Of a stretch of DNA of 64,000 bases, positions 24,368-33,955 are shown in pieces (position 1 is the first letter of the stretch; every line of letters starts with the position of its first letter). The position numbers were made by a program, and so were the translations under genes. This DNA is from Cellvibrio sp. KY-GH-1 (GTDB lineage: Bacteria; Pseudomonadota; Gammaproteobacteria; Pseudomonadales; Cellvibrionaceae): NCBI RefSeq assembly GCF_008806975.1, contig NZ_CP031728.1:868001-932000 (forward strand). Reading direction: 5' to 3'. Below the pieces are notes generated by a model, which made no database searches, was not told the origin of the DNA, and saw nothing but the letters and a program-made list of their open reading frames with translations.

Positions 24368-25816
24368 ATGCAGAAGATTTTATTTGCAACCAGTGAAGTT
24401 TATCCGTTAATAAAAACCGGCGGACTCGCCGATGTAAGCGGCAGTTTGCCGCGCGCATTATTAAAGCTCGGCTGCGATATAAAAATCCTGCTGCCTGCTT
24501 ATCCCGGTGTTTTGGAAAAAGCGGCCAGTGTAGGATTGAAACAAATCGCACAACTGGAAATTGATGGCAACGCCGTAATCATCAAACAAACCCGATTGCC
24601 CGGTACAAAAGTCGCTGTATGGTTAGTGGATATTGCCGAGTTTTCCGAACGCGCGGGTAACCCATATTGCGGACCCGACGGCAACGATTGGTACGATAAT
24701 CACAAACGCTTTTATATTTTTTCCAAAGCGGCTGAACTAATTGCTCTTAATCAAGCCAACCTGGATTGGCAACCGGATATCGTCCACTGCAATGACTGGC
24801 AAACGGGGTTAATTCCCGCACTGCTATCGTTACACCCCGATCATCCCGCAACGGTTTTTACGATTCACAATCTCGCCTATCGCGGGCTGTTTTCACATCA
24901 AGCGTTTGCGGAATTAAATCTACCGCAGGCGTTTTGGCATCACGAGCGTTTGGAATTTTACGGGCAAATGTCGTTTATTAAAGGCGGCATTGCGTTTGCG
25001 GATTACGTAACCACTGTCAGCCCGAGTTATGCGCGGGAAATTCAAAAGCCGGAATTTGGTTATGGCCTGGACGGATTACTCCGCTATCGCAGTGACTCGC
25101 TGGCAGGAATACTAAACGGTATCGATAATGACGAATGGAACCCAGGTACTGATGCGCATCTTGTCGCAACTTATAATCGCCGAACACTTGGCAACAAACG
25201 CAAAAACAAACAAGCGCTCCAAGAGAAAATGGGCTTGGCTGTAAATAGCGAAATTCCATTGTTAGGGTTTATCGGCCGTTTGGTAGATCAAAAAGGAGTG
25301 GACTTGATTCTCTCCCAGATGAGCCGCCTGTTAACCTCCAATTACCAATTAGTGATTTTGGGTAGCGGGTTTCCTCACTATGAACAGACTTTGCGGAACA
25401 TAGCTGAGCAGAATCCCCACAAGGTAGCAATTCATTTGGGATACGATGAATCCCTGGCTCATCAAATTGAAGCGGGAAGCGACATTTTTCTGATGCCTTC
25501 CATATTTGAGCCTTGCGGTTTGAATCAGATGTACAGCCTGCGCTACGGAACTCTTCCCGTTGTACATGCAGTGGGTGGTTTGCGCGATACGGTAGTTGAA
25601 CATTCTCTTGATGAAATTGCCAATGGCGCGAACGGCTTTGTGTTCCAACAACCGGAAGGTGATGAGTTATTCGCCGCATTAGAACGTGCTACCCTCGCCT
25701 ATCACCAGCCAGATGTCTGGAAGAAATTACAGCTCAACGCCATGAGTCAGGATTTTTCGTGGCAAACCAGCGCGAAAGCTTATTGCGATATCTACACAGA
25801 ACTACAAACAAAGTGA
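24368..25816 (+). CDS. glgA: Glycogen synthase (GT5)
   Basis: The 482-residue glucosyltransferase elongates glycogen from ADP-glucose. The N-terminal KTGGLADV motif (residues 16-23) binds ADP-glucose. The C-terminal Rossmann domain shows FEPCGLNQMY, including the conserved Glu, and a GGLRDTV stretch. The start ATG lies 7 bases after AAGGA. Together with glgC and glgB the complete three-enzyme synthesis route is present; no glgP or glgX is in the window. Confidence 0.95.
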   Translation: MQKILFATSEVYPLIKTGGLADVSGSLPRALLKLGCDIKILLPAYPGVLEKAASVGLKQIAQLEIDGNAVIIKQTRLPGTKVAVWLVDIAEFSERAGNPYCGPDGNDWYDNHKRFYIFSKAAELIALNQANLDWQPDIVHCNDWQTGLIPALLSLHPDHPATVFTIHNLAYRGLFSHQAFAELNLPQAFWHHERLEFYGQMSFIKGGIAFADYVTTVSPSYAREIQKPEFGYGLDGLLRYRSDSLAGILNGIDNDEWNPGTDAHLVATYNRRTLGNKRKNKQALQEKMGLAVNSEIPLLGFIGRLVDQKGVDLILSQMSRLLTSNYQLVILGSGFPHYEQTLRNIAEQNPHKVAIHLGYDESLAHQIEAGSDIFLMPSIFEPCGLNQMYSLRYGTLPVVHAVGGLRDTVVEHSLDEIANGANGFVFQQPEGDELFAALERATLAYHQPDVWKKLQLNAMSQDFSWQTSAKAYCDIYTELQTK

Positions 25817-25847
25817 TTCCAGATCATGTTCGATTCAGAGCATAAAA

Positions 25848-25873
25848 AATGAGCCGGATGGCTCATTTTTTTT
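25848..25873. terminator. Bidirectional terminator between glgA and the opp operon
   Basis: AATGAGCC pairs with GGCTCATT around a GGAT loop, with T-runs readable on both strands. The two transcription units converge here. Confidence 0.85.
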
Positions 25874-25881
25874 AAAAAATC

Positions 25882-27498
25882 CTATAGCGTAGGAATAGCT
25901 GCCAATAGCTGTTGCGTATAGGCGTGCTTAGGGGCGCCGAATAGTTCTTCTGTAATCCCCTCCTCCACTAATTTTCCTTTTTGCATTACCACCACACGAT
26001 CGCATAAGTAACGAACCACTGACATATCGTGTGAAATAAACAACATGGTTAATTGGTGCTTTTCCGTTAAATGAAGCAGTAACGCCAAAATTTGCGCCCG
26101 TATTGTTACATCCAATGCAGATACGGGTTCATCAGCGATAATTAATTTGGGTTTTAGTGCAATAGCTCTTGCGATGGCAATACGTTGCCGTTGGCCGCCG
26201 GAAAATTCGTGTGGGTACTTACGTAAAAAACGCCTGTCCAAACCAACGTCATCCATTAATTGGTTTACTTGTTCCAGCACCGTATTTTTATTTGCTAATC
26301 CATGCACGAGCAGCGGTTCAGCGAGCGTATCAAACACTGTCATTCTTGGGTTCAGCGAAGCATAAGGATCTTGGAATATCATTTGAAAATCGCGACGGGC
26401 AATTTTTAAATCATCATTCGCGATATGTGTCAGATCTTTTCCATTGAACAGAACTTCGCCACCTTGAGCATCAACCAAACGGACTATACTACGCCCCAAG
26501 GTTGATTTCCCGGAGCCAGACTCGCCGACCAAACCTAAAATTTCGCCTTTATATAAATTGATAGAAACCTCGTCCACACCCTTGACGATATTTTTAATTT
26601 TTTGGAACCACACTCCCGAATATTGTTTAAATCCGACCTCCAAGTTTTTCACTTCCAACAGCGGTGGCTGTGAATAGTCAATAGCATGATTGGTCGCAGG
26701 TTTTGCGGTAGTTAAGACGGCACTCAACAATTTTTGGGTGTAGGGCTGCACGGGATTTTTGAATATACTTTGCGTCTCCCCCTGTTCAACTAACCGGCCT
26801 TTTTCCATTACTAAAACATGATTTGCCATCTGTGCAGCAACGCCCAAGTCATGGGTAATAAAAATAACAGTCAATTGGCGGCTTTGTTGTAGCTCCTTAA
26901 TAAGGCTCAAAATTTGGGCCTGTACAGTAACATCCAACGCGGTGGTTGGCTCGTCGGCAATGAGCAATTCCGGCTCGGCGAGCAGCGCCATAGCAATCAT
27001 CACTCGCTGGCGCATACCACCGGAAAATTGGTGAGGGTATTGATCTATACGCTCGGCCGCGTTATGAATTCCAACTTCTTCCAACGCTGCAATCGCTTTT
27101 AAGCGCGCGTCTTTATTATTCATTCTTTTGTGTACCAACAACACCTCTGTGAGTTGATCAACAATCCGCAAATATGGATTTAGGCAAGTCATAGGGTCTT
27201 GAAAAATCATCGCGATTTTATTTGCGCGAATCTGGCGCATATCATTTTCAGACAAACGCAACAAATCTTTCCCTTGAAACATCGCACGTCCGGATTCAAT
27301 TTTGCCAGGAGGCATGGGAATCAGCCCTAACAAGCTATAACAGGCTACCGACTTCCCCGAGCCTGACTCGCCAACAATACCGAGTACTTCACCTTTATTG
27401 ATGGAAAAACTCAGGTCTTCTACGGCGACGGTTTGCCCATTGCGCGTGTTAAATACTACGCGCAGATTCTCTACGGATAATAATGCTTCGTTTGACAT
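25882..27498 (-). CDS. Peptide ABC transporter, fused double ATPase (OppD-OppF type)
   Basis: 538 residues with two complete ABC ATPase domains in one chain. Domain 1 has Walker A GESGSGKS, signature FSGGMRQR and Walker B LLIADEP. Domain 2 repeats them (GESGSGKS, FSGGQRQR, LIIADEP). Both carry the DALDV-type D-loop of oligopeptide transporter ATPases. The fusion is like YejF and replaces separate OppD and OppF. It powers the permeases encoded directly upstream and is the last gene of the operon, 2 bases after the OppC-like gene. Confidence 0.92.
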   Translation of the reverse strand: MSNEALLSVENLRVVFNTRNGQTVAVEDLSFSINKGEVLGIVGESGSGKSVACYSLLGLIPMPPGKIESGRAMFQGKDLLRLSENDMRQIRANKIAMIFQDPMTCLNPYLRIVDQLTEVLLVHKRMNNKDARLKAIAALEEVGIHNAAERIDQYPHQFSGGMRQRVMIAMALLAEPELLIADEPTTALDVTVQAQILSLIKELQQSRQLTVIFITHDLGVAAQMANHVLVMEKGRLVEQGETQSIFKNPVQPYTQKLLSAVLTTAKPATNHAIDYSQPPLLEVKNLEVGFKQYSGVWFQKIKNIVKGVDEVSINLYKGEILGLVGESGSGKSTLGRSIVRLVDAQGGEVLFNGKDLTHIANDDLKIARRDFQMIFQDPYASLNPRMTVFDTLAEPLLVHGLANKNTVLEQVNQLMDDVGLDRRFLRKYPHEFSGGQRQRIAIARAIALKPKLIIADEPVSALDVTIRAQILALLLHLTEKHQLTMLFISHDMSVVRYLCDRVVVMQKGKLVEEGITEELFGAPKHAYTQQLLAAIPTL

Positions 27499-27500
27499 AA

Positions 27501-28391
27501 TTAATCCTTGGATGCTCGTGGGTCTAACGCATCACGCAAGCCATCACCCAAAAAGTTAAGGGAAAACAATGTAAAGGTAAGGACTAACCCTGGGAAAAAT
27601 AACAGCCAGGGAAACTCTTCCATCACTTCCACACCACTGGAAATCAGTGAGCCCCAGGAACTGGCCGGCGGCTGTATTCCCAACCCCAGAAAACTCAAAA
27701 ATGATTCAAGTAAAATAACACTGGGGATTGTTAATGTGGTGTAAACGATGACTGGACCAAGAACATTTGGGATCAAGTGACGAAAAATTATTCTCCAAGG
27801 AGATAAACCCATCGAAATAGCTGCTTCAACGTATTCCTGTTTTTTTATCGCTAAAACTTGACCACGAACGATGCGTGCCATGGTGAGCCATTCAACTGCA
27901 CCTATTGCGAGAAAGAGCAATAACAAACTACTACCAAATACAACGGTGAGCAGAATAATAAAAATTGTAAAAGGCAATGCGTAGAGAGCATCTACGATTC
28001 GCATCATCACTGCGTCAGTTCTACCACCAACAAAACCCGCAATCGCTCCCCACAACACGCCAATAGTTAACGCCACCGCCGTTGCTATAAACCCGACAGC
28101 TAAAGAAATACGACTGCCGTACATAATTCGTGTCAGTTGATCACGCCCAAGAATATCAGTTCCCAACCAATGCTGAGCAGATGGAGAAGACGCACCCAAT
28201 TCAAGGTTTTGTTCTTCGTACGAATAAGGAGCGATCCATGGGGTTAGTAAGGCGATGATAATTAGACCAATCAAAAAATATAAGCCTGACATTGCCATTT
28301 TATTGTTGCGTAACCGAGCTAGCGCATCTTGTGTTAGGGACGTCCCCTTCTCCAGATTTACGACCTCAGGAGTATTAATAACTTGAGCCAT
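27501..28391 (-). CDS. Peptide ABC transporter permease, OppC-like
   Basis: 296-residue inner-membrane protein. One N-terminal span (MSGLYFLIGLIIIALL) is followed by a periplasmic loop with the LGTDILGRDQLTR motif typical of OppC/DppC, then the five-span BPD_transp_1 core with the EAA motif (EYVEAAISMGLSPWRIIFRH). It pairs with the OppB-like permease upstream, 3 bases away. Substrate is presumably oligopeptides. Confidence 0.92.
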   Translation of the reverse strand: MAQVINTPEVVNLEKGTSLTQDALARLRNNKMAMSGLYFLIGLIIIALLTPWIAPYSYEEQNLELGASSPSAQHWLGTDILGRDQLTRIMYGSRISLAVGFIATAVALTIGVLWGAIAGFVGGRTDAVMMRIVDALYALPFTIFIILLTVVFGSSLLLLFLAIGAVEWLTMARIVRGQVLAIKKQEYVEAAISMGLSPWRIIFRHLIPNVLGPVIVYTTLTIPSVILLESFLSFLGLGIQPPASSWGSLISSGVEVMEEFPWLLFFPGLVLTFTLFSLNFLGDGLRDALDPRASKD

Positions 28392-28394
28392 AAC

Positions 28395-29330
28395 TTATCC
28401 CCTTGAGTCCAATTCTTGGCGCAGCTTTGGGTTCAACCAAACTAGTAAAACGTCGGCGAGCAAATTGCATAGAATGATTAAAAATGCAAAGAAAATGGTA
28501 CAACCCAGTATCATTGTGTAATCGCGATTGAATGCCGCGGTCACATAAAATCGGCCCAATCCTGGAATTTGAAAAATAGATTCAACAACAAATGACCCTG
28601 CCAACAAACCTGCGATCGCTGGACCAAGAAATGAAATTACCGGGATAATGCCGCCGCGCAATGCGTGAACGAAAACAATACGCGTTGTAGATAATCCTTT
28701 AGCGTGTGCTGTGCGAATGTAATCCTGAGAGAGAATGTCTAGCATTCCACCACGGCTAATACGGGCAATATACGCAGCATACACAGAGCCAAGAGTAATG
28801 GAAGGTAGTACCTTGTCACCGGGAATCTGGCCCCACCCTGCAACGGGCAGCCAACCTAACCAAATACCAAACACCAGCAACAAAATTGGGCCTAAAACAA
28901 ATGTAGGCATGCATATCCCAATCATTGCTGCAGACATAGGGAGGTAATCTTGCATGGTATTTGATCTTAGTGAAGCGAAAACTCCAGCAGCTAGTCCAGT
29001 TATTAATGCAAAAATTAACGCATAAAAAGACAACTCGAGCGTTGCTGGAAGTCCGGCGGCAATAAGGTCATTTACTGTATGGCTTGGGTATTTAAACGAT
29101 GGCCCCAGATCACCCTGAATTACATTGCTCACATAATCAAAAAACTGCTTCCATAATGGATCTCCAAGATGATAGCGGTCATTTAACGCCTTAATAACTT
29201 CAGGCGGCACATTTCTATCTTCATCAAACGGTCCACCAGGTGCTGAGCGAATCATAATAAAAGTAACCAGAGCAACAATAAATAGCACCGGTATAGCTTG
29301 TAATACGCGCTGAAAAATAAACTTTAACAT
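28395..29330 (-). CDS. Peptide ABC transporter permease, OppB-like
   Basis: 311 residues, six predicted spans. The N-terminus LKFIFQRVLQAIPVLFIV and the segment with SAPGGPFDEDR are typical of OppB. The EAA-like motif DYIRTAHAKGLSTTRI contacts the ATPase. It lies 5 bases after the binding-protein gene and forms the membrane channel together with the OppC-like partner. Confidence 0.92.
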   Translation of the reverse strand: MLKFIFQRVLQAIPVLFIVALVTFIMIRSAPGGPFDEDRNVPPEVIKALNDRYHLGDPLWKQFFDYVSNVIQGDLGPSFKYPSHTVNDLIAAGLPATLELSFYALIFALITGLAAGVFASLRSNTMQDYLPMSAAMIGICMPTFVLGPILLLVFGIWLGWLPVAGWGQIPGDKVLPSITLGSVYAAYIARISRGGMLDILSQDYIRTAHAKGLSTTRIVFVHALRGGIIPVISFLGPAIAGLLAGSFVVESIFQIPGLGRFYVTAAFNRDYTMILGCTIFFAFLIILCNLLADVLLVWLNPKLRQELDSRG

Positions 29331-29335
29331 TCGAT

Positions 29336-30946
29336 TTATTTCTCCAGATATACGCGGTTATATGAATAGTAATCCATAGTATTGTCATGCCAATTTTTTA
29401 CAGACGTGGACACTAAACGATTCCAGTGGTAAGTGTAGAGCGGCATAATGGGCACTTCTTCAACGAGAATTTTGTCCGCGCGCTGAAATAACGCCATCCG
29501 TTGCTCCACATTAGTTTCAAGCGCAGACGCGCGCATCAGCTCATCATAATCTTGATTTGAAAATCCGGTTTTGTTATTCCCATTACCGGTGGTGAACATT
29601 TCCAGAAACGTAAAGGGATCGAGATAGTCACCCACCCATGATGCCCGATCGATTTCATATGCCATTTGGCGTTCACGATCCAGAAATACTTTCCACTCCA
29701 TATTCTCCAAGCCAATGTCTATTCCTAGTTCTTTTTTCCACATCTGTTGGATCGCTACCGCAATATTTCGATGTTCATCGGTTGTATTAAATGCAATTGT
29801 CAGTTTTGGAAATCCCTTGCCTTCAGGAAAGCCAGCTTCTGCAAGTAGGTTTCTTGCTAGTTCCGGATCATAGGGCATCTTCGCTTCTGGCACATATGAG
29901 TTTGGGTCCGGAGGAGTTAATGCATAGGCGGGCTTTTGCCCAAACTTGGTAACATATTCAACAATTTGTTGACGATTAATGCTGTAAGCAAGGGCTTTGC
30001 GCACACGCAGATCGTTGAGCGGCTTGATGGTCGTGTTAAACCGATAAAAGTACGTTGCAAAGTTGGGGAATGAGCGAAGCACATCACTATTCTTGGTTTT
30101 ATAGTATTCGAGTTTGTCGCGCGGCAGATAATATGTCATATGCAATTGCCCTGCGCGAAACATACGTTCTTCTACTGTAGATTTTTGAATCGGAAAAAAA
30201 CGTATTTCATTTAGTTTTATATTGGCAGCATCCCAGTAATAGGGGTTACGCTTAAGTGCTATGTGTTTTGTTGGAATCCATTCATAGGGAACAAACGGCC
30301 CATTTCCTACAAAATTCTCTGGGCGAGTCCATTTAGTTCCCCGCTCATCCAAAGCGCCAAATCGTTCAATTGTGGGTGTGTGCAAAACGAACGCACTATG
30401 GTGAGAAAGTAACTGCAAAAAATATGGAGTCGGCGCAATTAATTCCACATCCAATATTTTGGGTTCCACCGCTTTAACCCCCACTTCATCAAAACCAATT
30501 TTCCCTTCATAAAAAGCTTCGGCATTTTTGATAACAAACAGCGAGGAGGCATATTGATTTCCCAATCCGGGAAGAAAGCTTCTCTTCCAGGATCGTACGA
30601 AATCGTCCGCGGTTAAATCATCTCCATTTGACCATTTAGCATTCGCGCGAATATAGAATTTGTACTTTTTTCCATCGTCGGACACTTCCCATCTCTCAGC
30701 GACGCCAGGTACCACTTCGAGCGTTTGAGGGTCACGCGAGACAAGGCCTTCGAAAAGTGCACGCTGGATACGCCACTCCGGCATACCTGTAGTGGTTTGC
30801 GGATCAAGATCTGAAATTTCATCCCCATTAGCCACATATAAAATTTGCTTTTCGTTGCCAATATCGACGAGCTTTTGCGATTTACCGCAGCCGGATAATA
30901 AACCCAACGCAAAAATACAATAAGTTATCCACCGAATCTTATGCAT
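29336..30946 (-). CDS. Peptide-binding lipoprotein, OppA-like
   Basis: 536 residues. The signal peptide ends in the lipobox LLSGC, so the mature protein is lipid-anchored in the periplasm. The SBP_bac_5 fold is shown by LDPQTTTGMPEWRIQRALFEGL, the WSNGDDLTADDF region and the C-terminal IMPLYTYHWNRLV. Length and segments match OppA/MppA. It captures oligopeptides for the transporter encoded downstream and follows the M3 peptidase gene by 29 bases. Confidence 0.92.
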   Translation of the reverse strand: MHKIRWITYCIFALGLLSGCGKSQKLVDIGNEKQILYVANGDEISDLDPQTTTGMPEWRIQRALFEGLVSRDPQTLEVVPGVAERWEVSDDGKKYKFYIRANAKWSNGDDLTADDFVRSWKRSFLPGLGNQYASSLFVIKNAEAFYEGKIGFDEVGVKAVEPKILDVELIAPTPYFLQLLSHHSAFVLHTPTIERFGALDERGTKWTRPENFVGNGPFVPYEWIPTKHIALKRNPYYWDAANIKLNEIRFFPIQKSTVEERMFRAGQLHMTYYLPRDKLEYYKTKNSDVLRSFPNFATYFYRFNTTIKPLNDLRVRKALAYSINRQQIVEYVTKFGQKPAYALTPPDPNSYVPEAKMPYDPELARNLLAEAGFPEGKGFPKLTIAFNTTDEHRNIAVAIQQMWKKELGIDIGLENMEWKVFLDRERQMAYEIDRASWVGDYLDPFTFLEMFTTGNGNNKTGFSNQDYDELMRASALETNVEQRMALFQRADKILVEEVPIMPLYTYHWNRLVSTSVKNWHDNTMDYYSYNRVYLEK

Positions 30947-30975
30947 AAAAAATAGCTCTATTGGAATAAGTCAAT

Positions 30976-33057
30976 TTATGGTGCAGATAAATCTTTTGAA
31001 AACGCATCAAACCCATAAGGTCTACCCAGGAAATCTTCTACCAATTCCGCCGCATCTTTTTTACCCCCGGGAGCCAATACGGTATCGCGATAGTGCTGCG
31101 CGAGCTTGCTGTTGCGCAACCCATACTTTTCAAATTCGCTGTGCATATCAGCAGCAATTACCAACGACCACATATAGGTGTAGTACAGTGAAGAATAACC
31201 ATTCAAATGACCAAAGCTTGTATAAAAATAGGTGTCATCAACATAACCGAACGGCGAATAGCTACCCTGTATTTCAGCCATTTTTTTATCCAGATCAAGG
31301 GTGGAAGGATCCTGATTGTAGAACCCTAAAGATAAGGCCGCGTAAAAGAGCTGATGTTTGGTCCACATCGCCTTACCAAAATCTCGCGCTTTGACCATTT
31401 TTTTAACCAGACCGGGAGGAATTACCTCACCCTTTGCATTACGAGCAAATGACGCCAGTGTCTCCGCGTCCCACACCCATTCCTCTAACATTTGTGAAGG
31501 AGCTTCAACAAAGTCCAACTCCGTTTTTACGCCAGAAAAATATACCCAACGCTGATCTACACCTGCAAATAAATCATGCATTAGGTGACCAAATTCATGC
31601 AGGAATGTTTCCACATCAGAATGTTCCATCAAACCCGCGGGAAAATTGCACACCAGTGCTGCCTCAGGTAACTGAACTCCACTCAGGCCGCTCACGATAG
31701 AAAATTGCGCGGCATGCTGATATTTTCCATCGCGAGGATGCATATCCAAATAAAACCGACCAATAACTTTACCCTTGTCCAATACTTCATAAGCACTCAC
31801 CGAGTCATGCCACACTGATGTTGTCCACGGACGGATAGTGACTCCAAACATAGTTTCCGTTAAGTCGAAAATGCCTTTTTGGACATTGTCATACGTAAAG
31901 TACTGACGAACCTCTTGCGAATTAACCTCGTATTTTTCTTTTTTAACCAAATGTTCCAAATACAGCTTTTGCCAATCAGCGACTGATGTAGCGGATGGGT
32001 CAATTTTCTTCAGGCGAGTTAGCAACTCTTGATATTCCACGGCTGCGCGTGGATTCGCCATTGCGGATACCTTATCAATAAAGGATTGGGCATTGGCAGG
32101 AGTCTTAATCATTTTGTCTTCAGTGATGTATTCCGAAAAGTTTTTGTAACCCAACAGTTGAGCTAATTCGTAGCGCTTGGCGAGAAGCTGCGCCAAAACG
32201 GTTTTGTTTTCCGGATAAGCCTGTTGCCTGAAAATTACGTAGAACTTTTGACGCAACGCATCATTTTCTGCAAATTGCATAAAGGGGAAGTAATCGGGAT
32301 ACGCGGTGGTGAGAATAACTTTTCCCTGTTCATTGGGTTTGTGCGCATCAATATAGTCTTGCGGTAAGCCCTTCAACTCTGTGACTGAATCGAGCACCAA
32401 TTGACGGCCGCCTTCACGAATGTTTTTATCAAATTGTTGGCCGATTAAATTAATTTCCTCATTTAACGCCTTGATACGTGCGCGCGATATATCGTCTTTA
32501 TCAACGCCAGAGCGGCGATAATCACGCAACATATGCTCAACAAAACGGCGATCCTCGGCGTCTAACCCTGCGATGTTGAGTGCTGATATGCGGTTATACA
32601 AGGGACGTGAAAGACTGATTTCGCTAATTAACGACACCATATTTTGTTCGCATAGCTCTGCGGCCGAGCGCATTTCCGCATTCGGGTGAACATTCGCATA
32701 GAGGCCCGCGAGGTTCATTTGTTTATCCAAAACGGCATCGAGTTCGTTGATGGCGGCCAATAAATTGGATGTTGTATATGTTTTGTCGCTGCGCGAAAAC
32801 TCTGCCATATAACCCTGAGCTTTCACATAATCCTTACGACAATTCTCAAGGTACTGATAGGCAAGTTTGTCGGTGGGGGTACTCCAAGTCACCGACTGGG
32901 TTTCTGCGCCTACGGCGTGAGTCGACGAACTATTGGACGAACCGGAAGTACATCCACCCACAAGTCCGCTCAAGACCAGGCACAGTGCAAGACTTTGCCG
33001 CCACAAAGGTCGGCCGGTCGAATCACTGCTTGGGTAACTTATGCAGCCCCATTTCAT
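30976..33057 (-). CDS. Periplasmic lipoprotein M3-family oligopeptidase
   Basis: 693 residues. The zinc site HEFGH (His487-Glu488-His491) with downstream Glu-containing helix is that of M3 metallopeptidases (thimet oligopeptidase/Dcp family). They cut short peptides inside a closed channel. The N-terminus has a basic stretch, hydrophobic core and lipobox LVGGC, followed by a Ser-rich linker, so this member is exported and lipidated, unlike cytoplasmic OpdA. As first gene of the operon with the Opp transporter, it probably trims peptides before uptake. Confidence 0.88.
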   Translation of the reverse strand: MKWGCISYPSSDSTGRPLWRQSLALCLVLSGLVGGCTSGSSNSSSTHAVGAETQSVTWSTPTDKLAYQYLENCRKDYVKAQGYMAEFSRSDKTYTTSNLLAAINELDAVLDKQMNLAGLYANVHPNAEMRSAAELCEQNMVSLISEISLSRPLYNRISALNIAGLDAEDRRFVEHMLRDYRRSGVDKDDISRARIKALNEEINLIGQQFDKNIREGGRQLVLDSVTELKGLPQDYIDAHKPNEQGKVILTTAYPDYFPFMQFAENDALRQKFYVIFRQQAYPENKTVLAQLLAKRYELAQLLGYKNFSEYITEDKMIKTPANAQSFIDKVSAMANPRAAVEYQELLTRLKKIDPSATSVADWQKLYLEHLVKKEKYEVNSQEVRQYFTYDNVQKGIFDLTETMFGVTIRPWTTSVWHDSVSAYEVLDKGKVIGRFYLDMHPRDGKYQHAAQFSIVSGLSGVQLPEAALVCNFPAGLMEHSDVETFLHEFGHLMHDLFAGVDQRWVYFSGVKTELDFVEAPSQMLEEWVWDAETLASFARNAKGEVIPPGLVKKMVKARDFGKAMWTKHQLFYAALSLGFYNQDPSTLDLDKKMAEIQGSYSPFGYVDDTYFYTSFGHLNGYSSLYYTYMWSLVIAADMHSEFEKYGLRNSKLAQHYRDTVLAPGGKKDAAELVEDFLGRPYGFDAFSKDLSAP

Positions 33058-33312
33058 AACACCCCCTACTGACGTTTTTAACCAAAATTAAATCCTGACT
33101 GGGGGCATGGTAGTACAGATCTCAGCGCAAACAAAGGGGGAAAAATGCTTAAACAATAAGGACTTATGCGAGCTTAGGCGCGCCTTCAGCGTCCTGGGAT
33201 CGAGTTAACCGTCAGTCACAGTATTTTCCACGATAGGTTTCCCTACAAAATCATAGATTGCTGCTAAGCTTCAAATAACTCCCTTGGATAGGTCCATAAC
33301 AAGATCTGAATT

Positions 33313-33930
33313 ATGCGAGATTATTTGCTCACTGAAGATCAGCGCGATTGCCTGCAAGAAATCACCAATGTCGCTATGGGACAGGCGGGGTCTCACCTCG
33401 CCCGCCTGCTCAATGTCTTTGTTGTACTTTCCATCCCTCATGTCAGTGTTCTAAATCCTACCGACATCGCCATGGCCCTTCAGTCACTCAACCGGGAAGG
33501 CAAAGACGATATAGTCCACGGCGTTTGCCAAGGCTTTATTGGCGGCGGGATTGCTGGCGAAGCGATGTTGATATTCCATGGCACCGACTTTGAAGACTTG
33601 GCCAAATTGCTGAAATACGACCGGGTCCCCGATGAGCAGGCGCAGTATGAATTATTAATGGACACCGCCAACGTGCTCAATGGGGCATGTCTGCGTGGTT
33701 TAGCAGAACAACTGGACACCCACTTCAGTTTTGGCCCGCCGATGTTATTAGGGCAGCATTGCAACATTACCGATCTATTGCAAAACAACAACATGAAGTG
33801 GAAGCAAGCATTGGTCGTTGAAATTAATTACGCGATAGAAAATCACAAAATTAATTGTGATCTATTGTTAGTGGTAGCCGAACACTCAATTCATGGATTA
33901 ATTGAAAAACTCAATTATCTACTTGATTAA
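33313..33930 (+). CDS. CheC-like protein
   Basis: 205 residues. Two CheC-type helices are visible: QEITNVAMGQAGSHLA near residue 15 and MDTANVLNGACLRGLA near residue 118, both with the acidic/Asn pattern of CheC/FliY/CheX phosphatases. CheC proteins dephosphorylate CheY-P or act as sensors of it. No CheD gene is adjacent. It is followed 25 bases later by a PAS-GGDEF gene, probably in one operon, so it may couple a response regulator to c-di-GMP synthesis. That link is inference from context. Confidence 0.8.
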   Translation: MRDYLLTEDQRDCLQEITNVAMGQAGSHLARLLNVFVVLSIPHVSVLNPTDIAMALQSLNREGKDDIVHGVCQGFIGGGIAGEAMLIFHGTDFEDLAKLLKYDRVPDEQAQYELLMDTANVLNGACLRGLAEQLDTHFSFGPPMLLGQHCNITDLLQNNNMKWKQALVVEINYAIENHKINCDLLLVVAEHSIHGLIEKLNYLLD

Positions 33931-33955
33931 CTTTTTTGGGCAGCTGATGTAAATA

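Noticed and set aside
33058..33312. Regulatory RNA or promoter before the CheC-like gene
   Set aside because: No convincing promoter, hairpin or repeat found in these 255 bases by eye.
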